From an uncultured Bacteroidales bacterium (GTDB taxonomy: Bacteria; Bacteroidota; Bacteroidia; Bacteroidales; F082), in the NCBI GenBank assembly GCA_947303625.1, contig CAMYYV010000016.1, positions 1 to 33,164 of the forward strand: a DNA stretch of 33,164 bases, read 5' to 3'. This document shows, piece after piece, positions 1-8,950 of this stretch. The notes under the pieces are model-generated. The model worked only from the letters and a program-made list of their open reading frames with translations. It searched no databases and was not told where the DNA came from. Each line of letters starts with the position of its first letter. Position 1 is the first letter of the stretch. The translations under genes were made by a program, and so were the position numbers.

Positions 1-3000
1 GAAGGCTTTGCCTTCAACCCGACTCCTGCCGACGACGCCGACGAGGTTGAACCCGCCAGCGTGACCCTGCGTTGGAACATCCCCGCCTATGCCACTGGTT
101 GGAGACTGGTCTTCGGTAGCACCTACTACCCGGATCCCAACCACCCGCAGACGATCATGTATCCTGAGGATGGCAGCTTCGCCACCACCTTGGCCAACAG
201 CTACACTGTGACCAACTTGTGGAACAACACCAACTACTTCTGGCACGTCGAGTTCAACAATGACGGTTGCCCGGAGGGCGTGAGCAGCCCGATCTGGGGC
301 TTCACCACTCACCTCAACATCCCGACCAACCTCCAAGCCAATGACTACACCGTCTTCGAAGATGAGACCGTCACTCTGACCTGGAACGCCGTCGTTGACC
401 GTACCTATCGCATGTACAACATCTATCAAGATGAGGTCTGCATCGGTCACACCACCATCAACGATATCAGCAACACCACTTACACTGTTGGTCCTTTGGC
501 CTACAACATGGACGGTTATGTGTTCTACGTGACCGCCGTCTACGACGAAGGCGAAAGCGATCCGTCAGATCCTATCACCGTGAAGGTGTCCGGCTACTCC
601 AACAACACCGGTATCAACGGTTATGCTTGGGAGCAAGACGGAACGACCGGCATCCCCGGCGTCCTGGTGACCCTGACGGGTACCGACGAATTCGGTGATC
701 CTCACACCTACACCGCCACGACCGACAACAACGGTTACTACAACAAGCGCGTCTACGCCGGTGAATACACCAGCGCCATTGCCTCTAAGGACGGCTATCA
801 GACGACCGAGACGGTCCACCCGATGCCCTTCACCTTGGCCCACAATGCCCAGGAGAACGACGTGAACTTCATCCTTGACGAGAACTTCGATCCCGTCTGC
901 GCTGTCATCGCTGAGTACTATCCCGACAGCCTGGATCCCGAATCACCTTATGTGAAGGTGTACTGGGGCTGCGGCCTGCCTGGTAGCGAAATCATCGAAG
1001 ACTTCGAGACTGGCGACTTCAGCATGTTCGATTGGCAGGTCGACCCGACCTATCCTTGGACTGTGGTCACCACCAACCCGTATGAAGGCACTTACTGCAT
1101 GAAGAGCGGTGGTGCCGGCGTGGCCAACGTGGTGAGCAACATGACCGTGACGGTCGACATCCCCGCCGACGGTCTGATGAGCTTCTTCGGAAAGATCAGC
1201 TGCGAAAACAGCTGGGACTACGGTTACTTCTACATCGATGGCGTCCAAAAGGGCAGCTTCACCGGTGCCGGTAACTGGATCGAGAAGACCTACGACATCA
1301 CTGAGGGTACGCACACCTTCCAGTGGAGATACACGAAGGACAGCAGCGTGAACAGCAACGACGACTGCTTCTATGTCGACTACATCAGCTTCTACAAGCA
1401 ACCCGAACCCGCTCTCCCGGGCATGACCTACGACTTCGAGGACGGCACCATGCAGGGCTGGACTTCGGTCGATGCCGACGGTGACGGTTACGGTTGGTAC
1501 ATGGGCAGCGAGATCATGACTGGCCAACCCGGTAACAACGGCTCGAACGACTTCGTGCTGAGCCAGAGCTACTACCTTGGCACTGTCCTGCATCCCGACA
1601 ACTACCTCGTTTCTCCTCAGGTGCAACTCGGTGGTATCGTGAGATTCTATGCCTGCGCCCAGGATGCCAGCTACGCTGCTGAGCACTTCGGTCTGGCCGT
1701 CTCGACGACCAACACCAACCCGAGCTCGTTCACCATGGTCCAAGAGTGGACGATGACCGCCAAGAGTGCTCCTGCTAACGGTGGCAAGGCTGTCCTCAAC
1801 AGTCGCAGTGGTCGTGAACAAGGCAACTGGTATGAATTTACCGTTGACCTGAGCGCCTACAGTGGCATGGGTTATGTGGCCATTCGTCACTTCAACTGCT
1901 CCGACATGTTCTATCTGAACGTCGACGATATCACCATCGGTGAGCCTGGCAAGGGCATTGCTGAAAACCGCAGCCTCGACCACTACCGCGTGTATCGTAC
2001 CAACTGCTACAACGATGGTCCTTACGAGGAACCCACCACTGTTCTGTTGTCTTCCGTCTGGGTGCCCGACACCGTCTACATCGACGTTGAGTGGGCCGAC
2101 CTCCCGGCTGGTGTCTACAAGTGGGGCGTCGGTGCTGTGTATAGCGGCAACCGTGGCGAAATGATCGAAGGTGAAATCAACTGGAGCGAGCCTGTCAGCA
2201 TCAATCCTGATATGGCCAACCGCGATGTGACCGTCGACTTCGAGACGGGTACCATGCCTGAGGGCTGGACCATCATCCAAAACACCAACGCATGGTATGT
2301 CGGCAACCAAGGCAACTATGGCAATCCTGCTTCTGCCTACAATGGCACCTATGCAGCCTTCGTCAATGGTTCTGGTACGAGCGGCTACGACTATCTCGTT
2401 TCGCCTGCTCTCGACTTCAGCGGTAGCGGTTCCGTGAGCTTCGCTTACGTGACCCCGAGCTGGGTCGGTGATATGAACACCATTTCTGTGGCTTATAGCA
2501 CTTCGGCCACTGGTCCTTGGACCACTGTTTGGGGTCCGCAGACTTCCACCAGCTGGACGACGGCCAATGTGCCGCTTACGCTTAACGGCACCTATTACAT
2601 TGCCTTCGTGAGCTACAATGATTATGGCTACTGCACTGGCGTTGACGACATCACCATCACTGGTGCTACCGGCGGCAGCGGCGGTGGCGGCGGTGGCGGC
2701 GCTGGCGGTGGCGGTGTCGCTGCTGGCGGCGAGCCTATCCAATTGGAGCGCGAGAGCGTCATCATTTGGTCGAACTGCCTCGACAAGGACATGTACCTCA
2801 ACGATGTCACTGTCACTGTGCTGCTCAACAGCGCTGACAGCCCGGAAGGTACTACGGTCAGCTTCACCAATACCAACGAGTATGAACAGCAAACCTACGG
2901 TGGTTATAACCTCACCCTCGACGAGAGCGGCTACTATGCCTTCGACAGCTTCCGTCGTGGTGAATACAACATCAGCGTCCGTCACGAGGGGTATGAGCCT

Positions 3001-6000
3001 ATTGACGAAACCCGCCTCATTTGGGACAACGAGGATCTCCGCTATGTGATGACCGAAATCCTCTACGGTGTTGAAAATGTCTATGTCTCTCGCACTGGCT
3101 GGGCCATGTGGGATGACAGCCACAACAACCCCGGTGGCGGCGGCGGCCAAGGCGGCAGCGGCGACACCTTCACCTTCGGTTTTGAAAACGGCCTTGAAGG
3201 CTGGACGAGCATCGACGCTGATGGCGACGGCGAAGGCTGGTACAACAGCGTTGAGTCGGAAGACTACCACTGCGTCCTTGAGGGCACGCCTCACGGCGGC
3301 AGCCACATGGTGAACAGCGAGAGCTACTGCAACTGCACTGGTGCTCTCCACCCGAATAACTTCCTCGTCTCCCCGCAGCAGTACGCCATCGGCAGCGGCT
3401 CGATCTTCAGCGTCTGGGCCAGCGGCCAGGATGCCAACTATGCTGCCGAGCACTTCGCACTGTGCGTGTCGACCACTGGCACCAACGCCAGCGACTTCAC
3501 CATCGTGAACGAGTGGACGATTTCGGCCAAGGGCGAGCGCTACGACGGTCCTCGCGGCCAGCGTGCCCAAGGCACATGGCGTCAATACAGCGTTGACCTG
3601 AGCAGCTATGCTGGTCAGAATGTGTGGCTGGCTATCCGCCACTACAATGTAAGCGACCAGTTCATCCTCTGCATCGACGACGTTGAACTGACCGCTGGTC
3701 GTAGCGACGACCGTCACCTTGAATACTATAAGGTGATGTGCACCAGCATCGACGGTGTGCCGATCTATAACCACAACACGCCTTGGCCTTGGTGCCAGCT
3801 GTCGACCAACGAGCCTTACAACGCTCCGCTGGTTGAAGGCGAACACTACCTCTGCAAGGTGGCTGCTGTCTATTCGACTGGCATTAGCGCTTGGAGCGAA
3901 CCCGTTGAATGGGAGTATGAGCCTTGCGATCACTGGGGACCTGTCGACGAAGTCGAGGTGAACCAGAACAGTCAAGGTAACCACATTGAGTGGGTGTTTG
4001 ACCACGGCTTCAACCCGTACGATCCGGGTACTGGTCCCGAGCCTCCGGTTCCTGGCGACAACGCTACGGTCATCCTGACCGCTGGTGACGTCTGGGGCGA
4101 CGGCTCTGGATACCAGATGCTGCTCGATGCCGATGGCAATGCTTATGGCACCACGATTCCTGAGACTGGCGCCCTGAGCACCGCTTGCTCTGGCAACGAG
4201 GCCATCTATGCCCAGTTCGAGTACAAGATCCCGACCAACGCCGACGGCAACTGCTCGACGCAGAACATGGTCATGAACAACAGCGTGAGCATCGAGATCC
4301 CCGCTGGCGTTTACGACTGGTGCATCACCAACCCGACTCCTGGTGACCGTATCTGGATTGCCGCTTCCAACGGTAACGTGGGTGGCCGTCAGAACGACTA
4401 CACCTTCGAGGCTGGCAAGACTTACGAGTTCACTGTGAGCATGTACGGCACCAACGACGGTGTCGACGTTGTCATCACCGGCGGTGCCAAGAACATGAAG
4501 GCTCCTCTCGCCTGCGGCGAGGTCAAGGATAAGGCCAACGTTGTTCCCGGCGACTACGGATACATCGTCCGTCCCGCCTATAGCACCAGCAACATGGTGG
4601 GTCAGAGATTCACGATGACCTCCGAGTCGAGCCTGCTGTTCAACATCGGCGACATCGCCAACTTCGACGAGCGCGTGTACTTCCTGTACAAGCTCATGAA
4701 CGACAGCCGCTTCAGCGTCATCAACGCCGAGCAGACCGGCATGTTCGTCGTCAACGGCAGCGACAACCTGAACGCCGAGTTCGTCAGCTTCATCGCCCAG
4801 AACATCAGCGAGTTCACCAACCTCGACAAGTATCAGGCCGCCGACCTGGCTCGCCAGTACAAGTCGATGCTGCCTGGCAGCATGACCAACGCCATGATGC
4901 TTGACCTCTATGTCCAATCGCGTGAGAACAACATGTGCGAATTCGCCGATCCGTTCTGCACCGACAACGGTATGTATGAGTTCCCGGCTGGCGTCAACGC
5001 TGGTACCGGTGAGACTGGTCCCGACTACGATTGCCTCTACACGCAACCCAACCCGGCTTGGTACTACATGCGCATAGATAATCCTGGTGCAATGGACATC
5101 CACATGTACAGCACGCCTCAAGTCGACATCGACTTCTGCTGCTGGGGTCCGTTCGACGACCCGACCACGCCTTGCCCCTACGGCTTGACGGAAGACAAGG
5201 TCGTCAGCTGCAGCTACAGCACCAGCTGGACTGAAAACTGCATGATTCCTGCCACCGCCCAAACCGGTGAGTACTACATCCTCGTTATCACCAACTACTC
5301 GAACCAGCCTTGCAACATCAACTTCAGCATGGTTGCTGGTAGAGGTAGCACCGACTGCGGCATCCTGCCTCCTGTCGACATCATCGGCTTCCTCATCACG
5401 ATGGATGGCGAATACCTCGCCTTCGCCGATCCTACCGACCGCGACTTCACGCACGAAGGTGAGTTTGGTGACCACGAATACTGCGTCCGCCCGATCTATC
5501 CTGGCGAAATGACCCTGCCCGACCACAACTACGGTTGGTCGATGGGTTGCCCGGTGTGCGCCGAGACCAACGGCCAGATCGTTTGCGAGCCTGGTGCACC
5601 GATCCACGCCGAACAGTTGAATGAAAACCGTTCGATCAAGGTGTGGTGGGGTGTCCCGCCTGCGGCTCCGGTCAGCGAATGGCTGTACTATGACGATGGC
5701 ACCTATGCCACGAGCGTGGGCGCCGGCGGTACCCTGTACTGGGGTACCATGTTCCCGGCCAACTCGATGGCCCCGTATGCCGGCACCAGCTTGACGAAGG
5801 TTGCCATCTTCACGTCATATGCCTGCAGTGCCACGCTGAACGTCTATGTGGGTGGCGCACAGCCCGGCGGTTCGCCCGCTGCCACGCAGAACTTCACGAT
5901 GGCGGGAGACCAGGAGTTCATGGAGATCACCCTGAACAATCCTGTCGCCATCGACGGCACTCAGAACCTGTGGATCACGTTCTACCAGAGCGGCGAGACC

Positions 6001-6735
6001 TATCCTGCCGACGCCTGCAACGACACTGGCGATGCCAACAACCGCTGGGTGAGCATTGACGGTTCGTCGTGGATGGATCTGTCGACTGCCGGTCTGCCCG
6101 GCTACGGCTGGATGATCCGCGGCTTCGTGACGAACCAGGCCAAGGGTGGCGAGCTGGTCAGCCTGCCTGAGTTCAAGGGCAATGTCGGCGGTGAGCTGAG
6201 CCACACTGAGGTGGTGAGCAAGCCTGCCGACCTGAGCTTCATGAACCGTGCTTCCGATATTGTGAAGTACAACGTGTACCGTTCGACGGAGGCCGCCGGC
6301 ACCTACGACCTGATTGGCGAGGTTGCCGAGACTGGCGCCGACTACTACGAGTACATCGACTCGCCGACCGAGGCTGGAACGTACTACTATCAGGTGCGTG
6401 CCGAGTACGAGGACGGTTGCATCTCGGATCCTGCCCAGGCCGCTGACGACCCGAGCGTGGACTACGTGAGCGAGACGACCACCGCCGCCGGTATCGGCGA
6501 GAACGACGGCAACGTCGCCCTCTACCCGAACCCGACGAAGGGCAACGTGACGATTGAGGCTGCTGGCATGAGCCGCATCACTGTGGTGAGCGTGCTCGGC
6601 CAGGTGGTCTTCGACACCGAACTCAAGGCTGACGAATACACCCTGAACATGGCCCAGTTCAACGCTGGCATGTACATGGTGCGCGTCTACACTGAGAACG
6701 GCGTGACCGTCAAGCGCGTTACTGTCATGCAGTAA
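1..6735 (+). CDS. Giant T9SS-exported adhesin, gingipain/HagA-like domains (5' end missing)
   Basis: The frame is already open at base 1, so the start lies outside the window; 2244 residues are visible. Residue numbers below count from base 1. In order I see a fibronectin-III-like domain (~111-198), a carboxypeptidase-regulatory/Cna-B-like domain (~201-280), and choice-of-anchor or cleaved-adhesin domains at ~331-466, 476-650, 745-890 and 1057-1233. The second and fourth carry DADGDGxGW and AQDA(S/N)YAAEHF, motifs I recognise from Porphyromonas RgpA/Kgp/HagA adhesins. A DUF2436-like domain (~1354-1497) starts near DVWGDGSGYQMLLDADGN. A pre-peptidase-C-like segment follows (~1655-1780), then another fibronectin-III unit and a type A sorting tail (~2165-2244, with YPNPTKGNV). 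Glycine-rich linkers lie at ~890-910 and ~1045-1055. The protein is probably surface-exposed and binds host or matrix material; no catalytic domain is visible in this part, but one could lie upstream. Codon use is strongly biased to C- and G-ending codons, suggesting high expression. Confidence 0.9.
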   Translation, partial: EGFAFNPTPADDADEVEPASVTLRWNIPAYATGWRLVFGSTYYPDPNHPQTIMYPEDGSFATTLANSYTVTNLWNNTNYFWHVEFNNDGCPEGVSSPIWGFTTHLNIPTNLQANDYTVFEDETVTLTWNAVVDRTYRMYNIYQDEVCIGHTTINDISNTTYTVGPLAYNMDGYVFYVTAVYDEGESDPSDPITVKVSGYSNNTGINGYAWEQDGTTGIPGVLVTLTGTDEFGDPHTYTATTDNNGYYNKRVYAGEYTSAIASKDGYQTTETVHPMPFTLAHNAQENDVNFILDENFDPVCAVIAEYYPDSLDPESPYVKVYWGCGLPGSEIIEDFETGDFSMFDWQVDPTYPWTVVTTNPYEGTYCMKSGGAGVANVVSNMTVTVDIPADGLMSFFGKISCENSWDYGYFYIDGVQKGSFTGAGNWIEKTYDITEGTHTFQWRYTKDSSVNSNDDCFYVDYISFYKQPEPALPGMTYDFEDGTMQGWTSVDADGDGYGWYMGSEIMTGQPGNNGSNDFVLSQSYYLGTVLHPDNYLVSPQVQLGGIVRFYACAQDASYAAEHFGLAVSTTNTNPSSFTMVQEWTMTAKSAPANGGKAVLNSRSGREQGNWYEFTVDLSAYSGMGYVAIRHFNCSDMFYLNVDDITIGEPGKGIAENRSLDHYRVYRTNCYNDGPYEEPTTVLLSSVWVPDTVYIDVEWADLPAGVYKWGVGAVYSGNRGEMIEGEINWSEPVSINPDMANRDVTVDFETGTMPEGWTIIQNTNAWYVGNQGNYGNPASAYNGTYAAFVNGSGTSGYDYLVSPALDFSGSGSVSFAYVTPSWVGDMNTISVAYSTSATGPWTTVWGPQTSTSWTTANVPLTLNGTYYIAFVSYNDYGYCTGVDDITITGATGGSGGGGGGGAGGGGVAAGGEPIQLERESVIIWSNCLDKDMYLNDVTVTVLLNSADSPEGTTVSFTNTNEYEQQTYGGYNLTLDESGYYAFDSFRRGEYNISVRHEGYEPIDETRLIWDNEDLRYVMTEILYGVENVYVSRTGWAMWDDSHNNPGGGGGQGGSGDTFTFGFENGLEGWTSIDADGDGEGWYNSVESEDYHCVLEGTPHGGSHMVNSESYCNCTGALHPNNFLVSPQQYAIGSGSIFSVWASGQDANYAAEHFALCVSTTGTNASDFTIVNEWTISAKGERYDGPRGQRAQGTWRQYSVDLSSYAGQNVWLAIRHYNVSDQFILCIDDVELTAGRSDDRHLEYYKVMCTSIDGVPIYNHNTPWPWCQLSTNEPYNAPLVEGEHYLCKVAAVYSTGISAWSEPVEWEYEPCDHWGPVDEVEVNQNSQGNHIEWVFDHGFNPYDPGTGPEPPVPGDNATVILTAGDVWGDGSGYQMLLDADGNAYGTTIPETGALSTACSGNEAIYAQFEYKIPTNADGNCSTQNMVMNNSVSIEIPAGVYDWCITNPTPGDRIWIAASNGNVGGRQNDYTFEAGKTYEFTVSMYGTNDGVDVVITGGAKNMKAPLACGEVKDKANVVPGDYGYIVRPAYSTSNMVGQRFTMTSESSLLFNIGDIANFDERVYFLYKLMNDSRFSVINAEQTGMFVVNGSDNLNAEFVSFIAQNISEFTNLDKYQAADLARQYKSMLPGSMTNAMMLDLYVQSRENNMCEFADPFCTDNGMYEFPAGVNAGTGETGPDYDCLYTQPNPAWYYMRIDNPGAMDIHMYSTPQVDIDFCCWGPFDDPTTPCPYGLTEDKVVSCSYSTSWTENCMIPATAQTGEYYILVITNYSNQPCNINFSMVAGRGSTDCGILPPVDIIGFLITMDGEYLAFADPTDRDFTHEGEFGDHEYCVRPIYPGEMTLPDHNYGWSMGCPVCAETNGQIVCEPGAPIHAEQLNENRSIKVWWGVPPAAPVSEWLYYDDGTYATSVGAGGTLYWGTMFPANSMAPYAGTSLTKVAIFTSYACSATLNVYVGGAQPGGSPAATQNFTMAGDQEFMEITLNNPVAIDGTQNLWITFYQSGETYPADACNDTGDANNRWVSIDGSSWMDLSTAGLPGYGWMIRGFVTNQAKGGELVSLPEFKGNVGGELSHTEVVSKPADLSFMNRASDIVKYNVYRSTEAAGTYDLIGEVAETGADYYEYIDSPTEAGTYYYQVRAEYEDGCISDPAQAADDPSVDYVSETTTAAGIGENDGNVALYPNPTKGNVTIEAAGMSRITVVSVLGQVVFDTELKADEYTLNMAQFNAGMYMVRVYTENGVTVKRVTVMQ

Positions 6736-6748
6736 TTGACAATCGGTC

Positions 6749-6811
6749 TGTAGGGCTGTCGTACTACGGCAGCTGCCGCAAAAACGGCAGCCACGATGTG
6801 ACAGCCCTACA
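6749..6811. repeat. Bipartite inverted repeat bounded by GTAGGG/CCCTAC
   Basis: Perfect 12-bp arms (TGTAGGGCTGTC at 6749-6760 and its reverse complement at 6800-6811) enclose an inner 7-bp hairpin (GCTGCCG 6772-6778, CGGCAGC 6785-6791, loop CAAAAA). It begins 13 bases after the adhesin stop codon. No U-tract follows, and a conventional terminator lies just downstream, so this looks like a REP-like element rather than the terminator itself. Both strands read GTAG at the foot of the stem. Confidence 0.7.
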
Positions 6812-6830
6812 ACCAACCGATGAAAAATTG

Positions 6831-6863
6831 GAAAGGCAATCCGTTAGGGTTGCCTTTCTTTTT
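6831..6863 (+). terminator. Rho-independent terminator of the adhesin gene
   Basis: A 9-bp perfect stem (GAAAGGCAA 6831-6839, TTGCCTTTC 6850-6858) with a 10-base loop is followed by a run of T to 6863. It lies about 95 bases after the adhesin stop and immediately before the sufE promoter. Confidence 0.8.
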
Positions 6864-6864
6864 G

Positions 6865-6872
6865 TATTTTTG
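6865..6872 (+). promoter_or_regulatory. Bacteroidota -7 box (TATTTTTG) for sufE
   Basis: Matches TAnnTTTG. It ends 49 bases before the sufE ATG and directly follows the preceding terminator. A clear -33 element is not assigned. Confidence 0.65.
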
Positions 6873-6921
6873 CGGTACGATTTTTGACGGCAGCAAAACC
6901 GCCAAACACAATAAGGAAATT

Positions 6922-7350
6922 ATGACAATCAAGGAAATACAAGACAGCATTGTGGAGGACTTCTCCATGTTCGACGACTGGATGGACCGCTACGCCATGC
7001 TGATTGAAATGGGGAAGGAGTGTCCCATCATCGATGACAAATACCGCGACGAGGCACATCTTATCAACGGCTGCCAGTCGCGCGTGTGGCTCAATGCCGA
7101 GCTGAACGACGGCAAGGTGTTTTACACCGCCGACAGCGACGCCGTCATCACCAAGGGCATCGTGAACTTATTAATTAAGGTGTTCTCAGGTCAGACGCCG
7201 GAAGACATCCTCGCCGCCGACCTCTCGTTCTTGGACGAGATCGGGCTGAAGGAACACTTGTCGCCCACGCGTTCCAATGGCCTCTTGGCCATGCTCAAGC
7301 AGATGCTGCTTTACGCAGAGGCATTTAAACTGAAGGAGGAACAAGTATGA
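6922..7350 (+). CDS. sufE: SufE cysteine desulfuration protein
   Basis: 142 residues. SufE accepts the persulfide sulfur from the cysteine desulfurase SufS and passes it to the SUF iron-sulfur assembly complex in the cytoplasm. The active cysteine is visible in ING-C51-QSRVW, the same residue number as in the E. coli protein, and the length matches the family. I chose the ATG at 6922 because the family N-terminus begins there; an in-frame ATG at 6820 would place the terminator and promoter inside the gene. Its stop overlaps the next start (ATGA), so it is co-translated with sufT. SufS and SufBCD are not in the window. Confidence 0.93.
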   Translation: MTIKEIQDSIVEDFSMFDDWMDRYAMLIEMGKECPIIDDKYRDEAHLINGCQSRVWLNAELNDGKVFYTADSDAVITKGIVNLLIKVFSGQTPEDILAADLSFLDEIGLKEHLSPTRSNGLLAMLKQMLLYAEAFKLKEEQV

Positions 7351-7706
7351 CACAGGAAGAAGTCAATACCTTGAAAGAGACCGTCATTTCGGTCCTGAAG
7401 ACCATCTACGACCCTGAGATTCCCGTCGACATCTGGACACTGCACTTGATCTATGGCGTCGAAGTCGATGAAGAAGGCAACGTGAAGATTGTGATGACTG
7501 TGACGGCTCCCAACTGTCCCGTGGCCGAGACCCTGCCTGCCGAGGTGAGAAACCGCGTACAGGCCATCATGGGCGTGAAAAACGTCGATGTGGAATTGAC
7601 CTTCGACCCCGTTTGGAGCATCGACATGCTCTCCGACGAAGCCAAGGCTGAGTTGGGATTGGATGGGGATTTCGGCAGCTTTACTGCTGCGGATTTCCTG
7701 TATTGA
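7347..7706 (+). CDS. sufT: SufT-type DUF59/MIP18 iron-sulfur assembly factor
   Basis: 119 residues, one DUF59 (MIP18-like) domain over nearly the whole length, with the signature DPEIPVDIWTLHLIYGV near residue 22 and the conserved cysteine in TAPNCPVAE. Family members help mature or transfer iron-sulfur clusters. The 4-bp overlap with sufE points to a two-gene operon and supports the SUF assignment. An AAGGAGG string at 7333-7339 resembles a Shine-Dalgarno site, but it also encodes KEE of SufE, so its role is uncertain. The symbol is used in the family sense. Confidence 0.85.
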   Translation: MTQEEVNTLKETVISVLKTIYDPEIPVDIWTLHLIYGVEVDEEGNVKIVMTVTAPNCPVAETLPAEVRNRVQAIMGVKNVDVELTFDPVWSIDMLSDEAKAELGLDGDFGSFTAADFLY

Positions 7707-7778
7707 AAAATCCTGTCTCTCATGTCATTCCAGCAGAGGTTTGTGCGCTGCGGGAATCTGTGAGGGACAGGATTTTTC
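7707..7778. repeat. Long hairpin repeat, likely bidirectional terminator
   Basis: Arms AAAAATCCTGTCTCTCA (7707-7723) and TGAGGGACAGGATTTTT (7762-7778) pair over 17 bp with one G-T wobble. The A and T runs at the ends suit termination in both directions between the convergent sufT and kinase genes. The loop contains ATGTCATTCC...GGTTTGTG...GGAATCT, a core shared with the next hairpin and with the insertion in mfd. Confidence 0.75.
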
Positions 7779-7787
7779 CTTTTGACG

Positions 7788-7854
7788 GTTTTAGAAGCCA
7801 TAGATCCCATGCTCGCCCACATGCCAGCGCAGGGATGACATGCCTTCTAAAACC
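7788..7854. repeat. Second hairpin repeat, inverted relative to the first
   Basis: Perfect 11-bp arms (GGTTTTAGAAG 7788-7798, CTTCTAAAACC 7844-7854). Read on the minus strand, the interior is ATGTCATCCCTGCG...TGTGGGC...GGGATCTATGG, closely matching the mfd insertion on the plus strand. Together with 7707-7778 this makes a head-to-head pair of the same repeat family. Confidence 0.7.
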
Positions 7855-7856
7855 TG

Positions 7857-8726
7857 CTAAAGATTGTCGTAATTATCCAACAAATCCTTCGCCATTCCAA
7901 GGAACATAAACGCTACGGCGTTAAAGTCCATGTTGAGGTCCTTGCTGAGGCCCACGCGGTCTTTGAAGATGGCCACGTTGAACCATTGCAGGCACTGGAA
8001 GGCGCGGTGGAAATAGAGACGCTGCAGCTCTTCTTTGGTAGGCTTGTGGCCCACATAAGCTTCTAATAAGGCCAAAGCCTTGTCGAAACCTACATTACCG
8101 TAGCATGCGATGTCGTAGAAAGGATCATTCATGCCGGCAAACTCCCAATCGAGCACATACAGCTTGTCGCCGCTGATGACAAGGTTGGTAGGCTGGTAGT
8201 CGCAGTGGCAGGGCACCTTGGGCACGTTGACTTGGGTGGTGCGGATGGCATCGAGCTTCTTGCGGAGGTCCAAGTATTCCTGTGGGAACACATAGCCTCT
8301 CTCCAGGCAGTAGTTTTGGTCGGCGTCGAGGCGGCCAAAGGCGTTGTAGTCCTGGAACTTCAGGTCGGAGCCATGGATCTTCTTCAAGGCTTTCACCGAC
8401 ATCTCGTTGTAGGAGACCACATCGGTGGTGCTCATGATGGTGCCTTCCACATATTCGGCCAGTTTCTCGCCCGAGCGGATCTCCACGTAGGTGGTCTCAT
8501 TATTCAATCCCAAGCGGCTGACTTCCTGTATGTTGGCCCATTCCTCTTCGCGGTCCACAAACTTCTCGGCGAACTTGCCGGGCACGCGGTAGGTATATTT
8601 CTTGCCTTCGCATTCAACGACGTAGGTGTAGTTGCTCATGCCGCCTTCGAGACGCATCACGATCTTGGCGTCGTGGGCGTGGAGCAGGGCATTGACTCTA
8701 AAGACGATATAATCTTCAATAAACAT
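7857..8726 (-). CDS. Choline/ethanolamine kinase-like (LicA-type) phosphotransferase
   Basis: 289 residues with the aminoglycoside/choline kinase fold. Visible motifs are the Brenner catalytic loop H174-C-D176-Y-Q-P-T-N181 and the metal-binding L-D193-W-E (DFG-equivalent), plus an N-terminal glycine-rich strand (EGGMSNYTYVV) for nucleotide binding. Such enzymes phosphorylate choline, ethanolamine or related alcohols; in LicA systems the product decorates surface glycans. No licB/licC-type partner is adjacent, so the substrate is unknown. The start at 8726 lies 26 bases after a TATCTTTG box. It converges on sufT across the repeat hairpins. Confidence 0.8.
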   Translation of the reverse strand: MFIEDYIVFRVNALLHAHDAKIVMRLEGGMSNYTYVVECEGKKYTYRVPGKFAEKFVDREEEWANIQEVSRLGLNNETTYVEIRSGEKLAEYVEGTIMSTTDVVSYNEMSVKALKKIHGSDLKFQDYNAFGRLDADQNYCLERGYVFPQEYLDLRKKLDAIRTTQVNVPKVPCHCDYQPTNLVISGDKLYVLDWEFAGMNDPFYDIACYGNVGFDKALALLEAYVGHKPTKEELQRLYFHRAFQCLQWFNVAIFKDRVGLSKDLNMDFNAVAFMFLGMAKDLLDNYDNL

Positions 8727-8752
8727 GGTTCTATGCTTTTAAAATCGAGCGG

Positions 8753-8760
8753 CAAAGATA
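8753..8760 (-). promoter_or_regulatory. -7 box (TATCTTTG) for the choline-kinase-like gene
   Basis: TAnnTTTG match on the minus strand, 26 bases before the start codon. Confidence 0.65.
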
Positions 8761-8843
8761 CACTTTATTCCCATTCGTCGGGGCGGTTTGGAGGGGTTTG
8801 TAAATAATTTCAGTGAAGATTGCCTTGATATGCGAAATTGTTG

Positions 8844-8851
8844 TATTTTTG
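8844..8851 (+). promoter_or_regulatory. -7 box (TATTTTTG) for tRNA-Ala
   Basis: TAnnTTTG match ending 12 bases before the mature tRNA 5' end; a TTG at 8824-8826 could be the -33 element. Confidence 0.65.
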
Positions 8852-8863
8852 CAGCCTCATAAA

Positions 8864-8936
8864 GGGGATTTAGCTCATCTGGTAGAGCGTCAGGTTCGCA
8901 ATCTGAAGGTGGCCGGTTCGAGTCCGGTAATCTCCA
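8864..8936 (+). tRNA. tRNA-Ala, anticodon CGC
   Basis: A 73-nt cloverleaf: acceptor GGGGATT with AATCTCC, D-arm GCTC/GAGC, anticodon stem TCAGG/TCTGA with loop TTCGCAA (anticodon CGC, codon GCG), five-base variable loop, T-arm GCCGG/CCGGT with TTCGAGT. The third acceptor pair is G-U, the main identity element for alanyl-tRNA synthetase, which supports the call. CCA is not encoded (CGTA follows). It has its own promoter and terminator. Confidence 0.95.
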
Positions 8937-8950
8937 CGTAATCAATAAGA

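Noticed and set aside
943-5607. A 1554-codon open frame on the minus strand opposite the giant adhesin
   Set aside because: It is a by-product of the strong third-position C/G codon bias of the plus-strand gene; its translation is low-complexity V/A/R/H-rich sequence with no domain, while the plus frame has clear domains.
6820-6921. Upstream in-frame ATG extending sufE by 34 residues
   Set aside because: The extension covers the adhesin terminator and the sufE -7 box and does not belong to the SufE family N-terminus.
7703-7909. Short plus-strand frame after sufT
   Set aside because: It consists of the two hairpin repeats and antisense of the kinase gene; no protein features.
8864-8936. tRNA-Ala as a possible integration site for a mobile element
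   Set aside because: No integrase gene, direct repeat of the tRNA 3' end or island-like content lies next to it.
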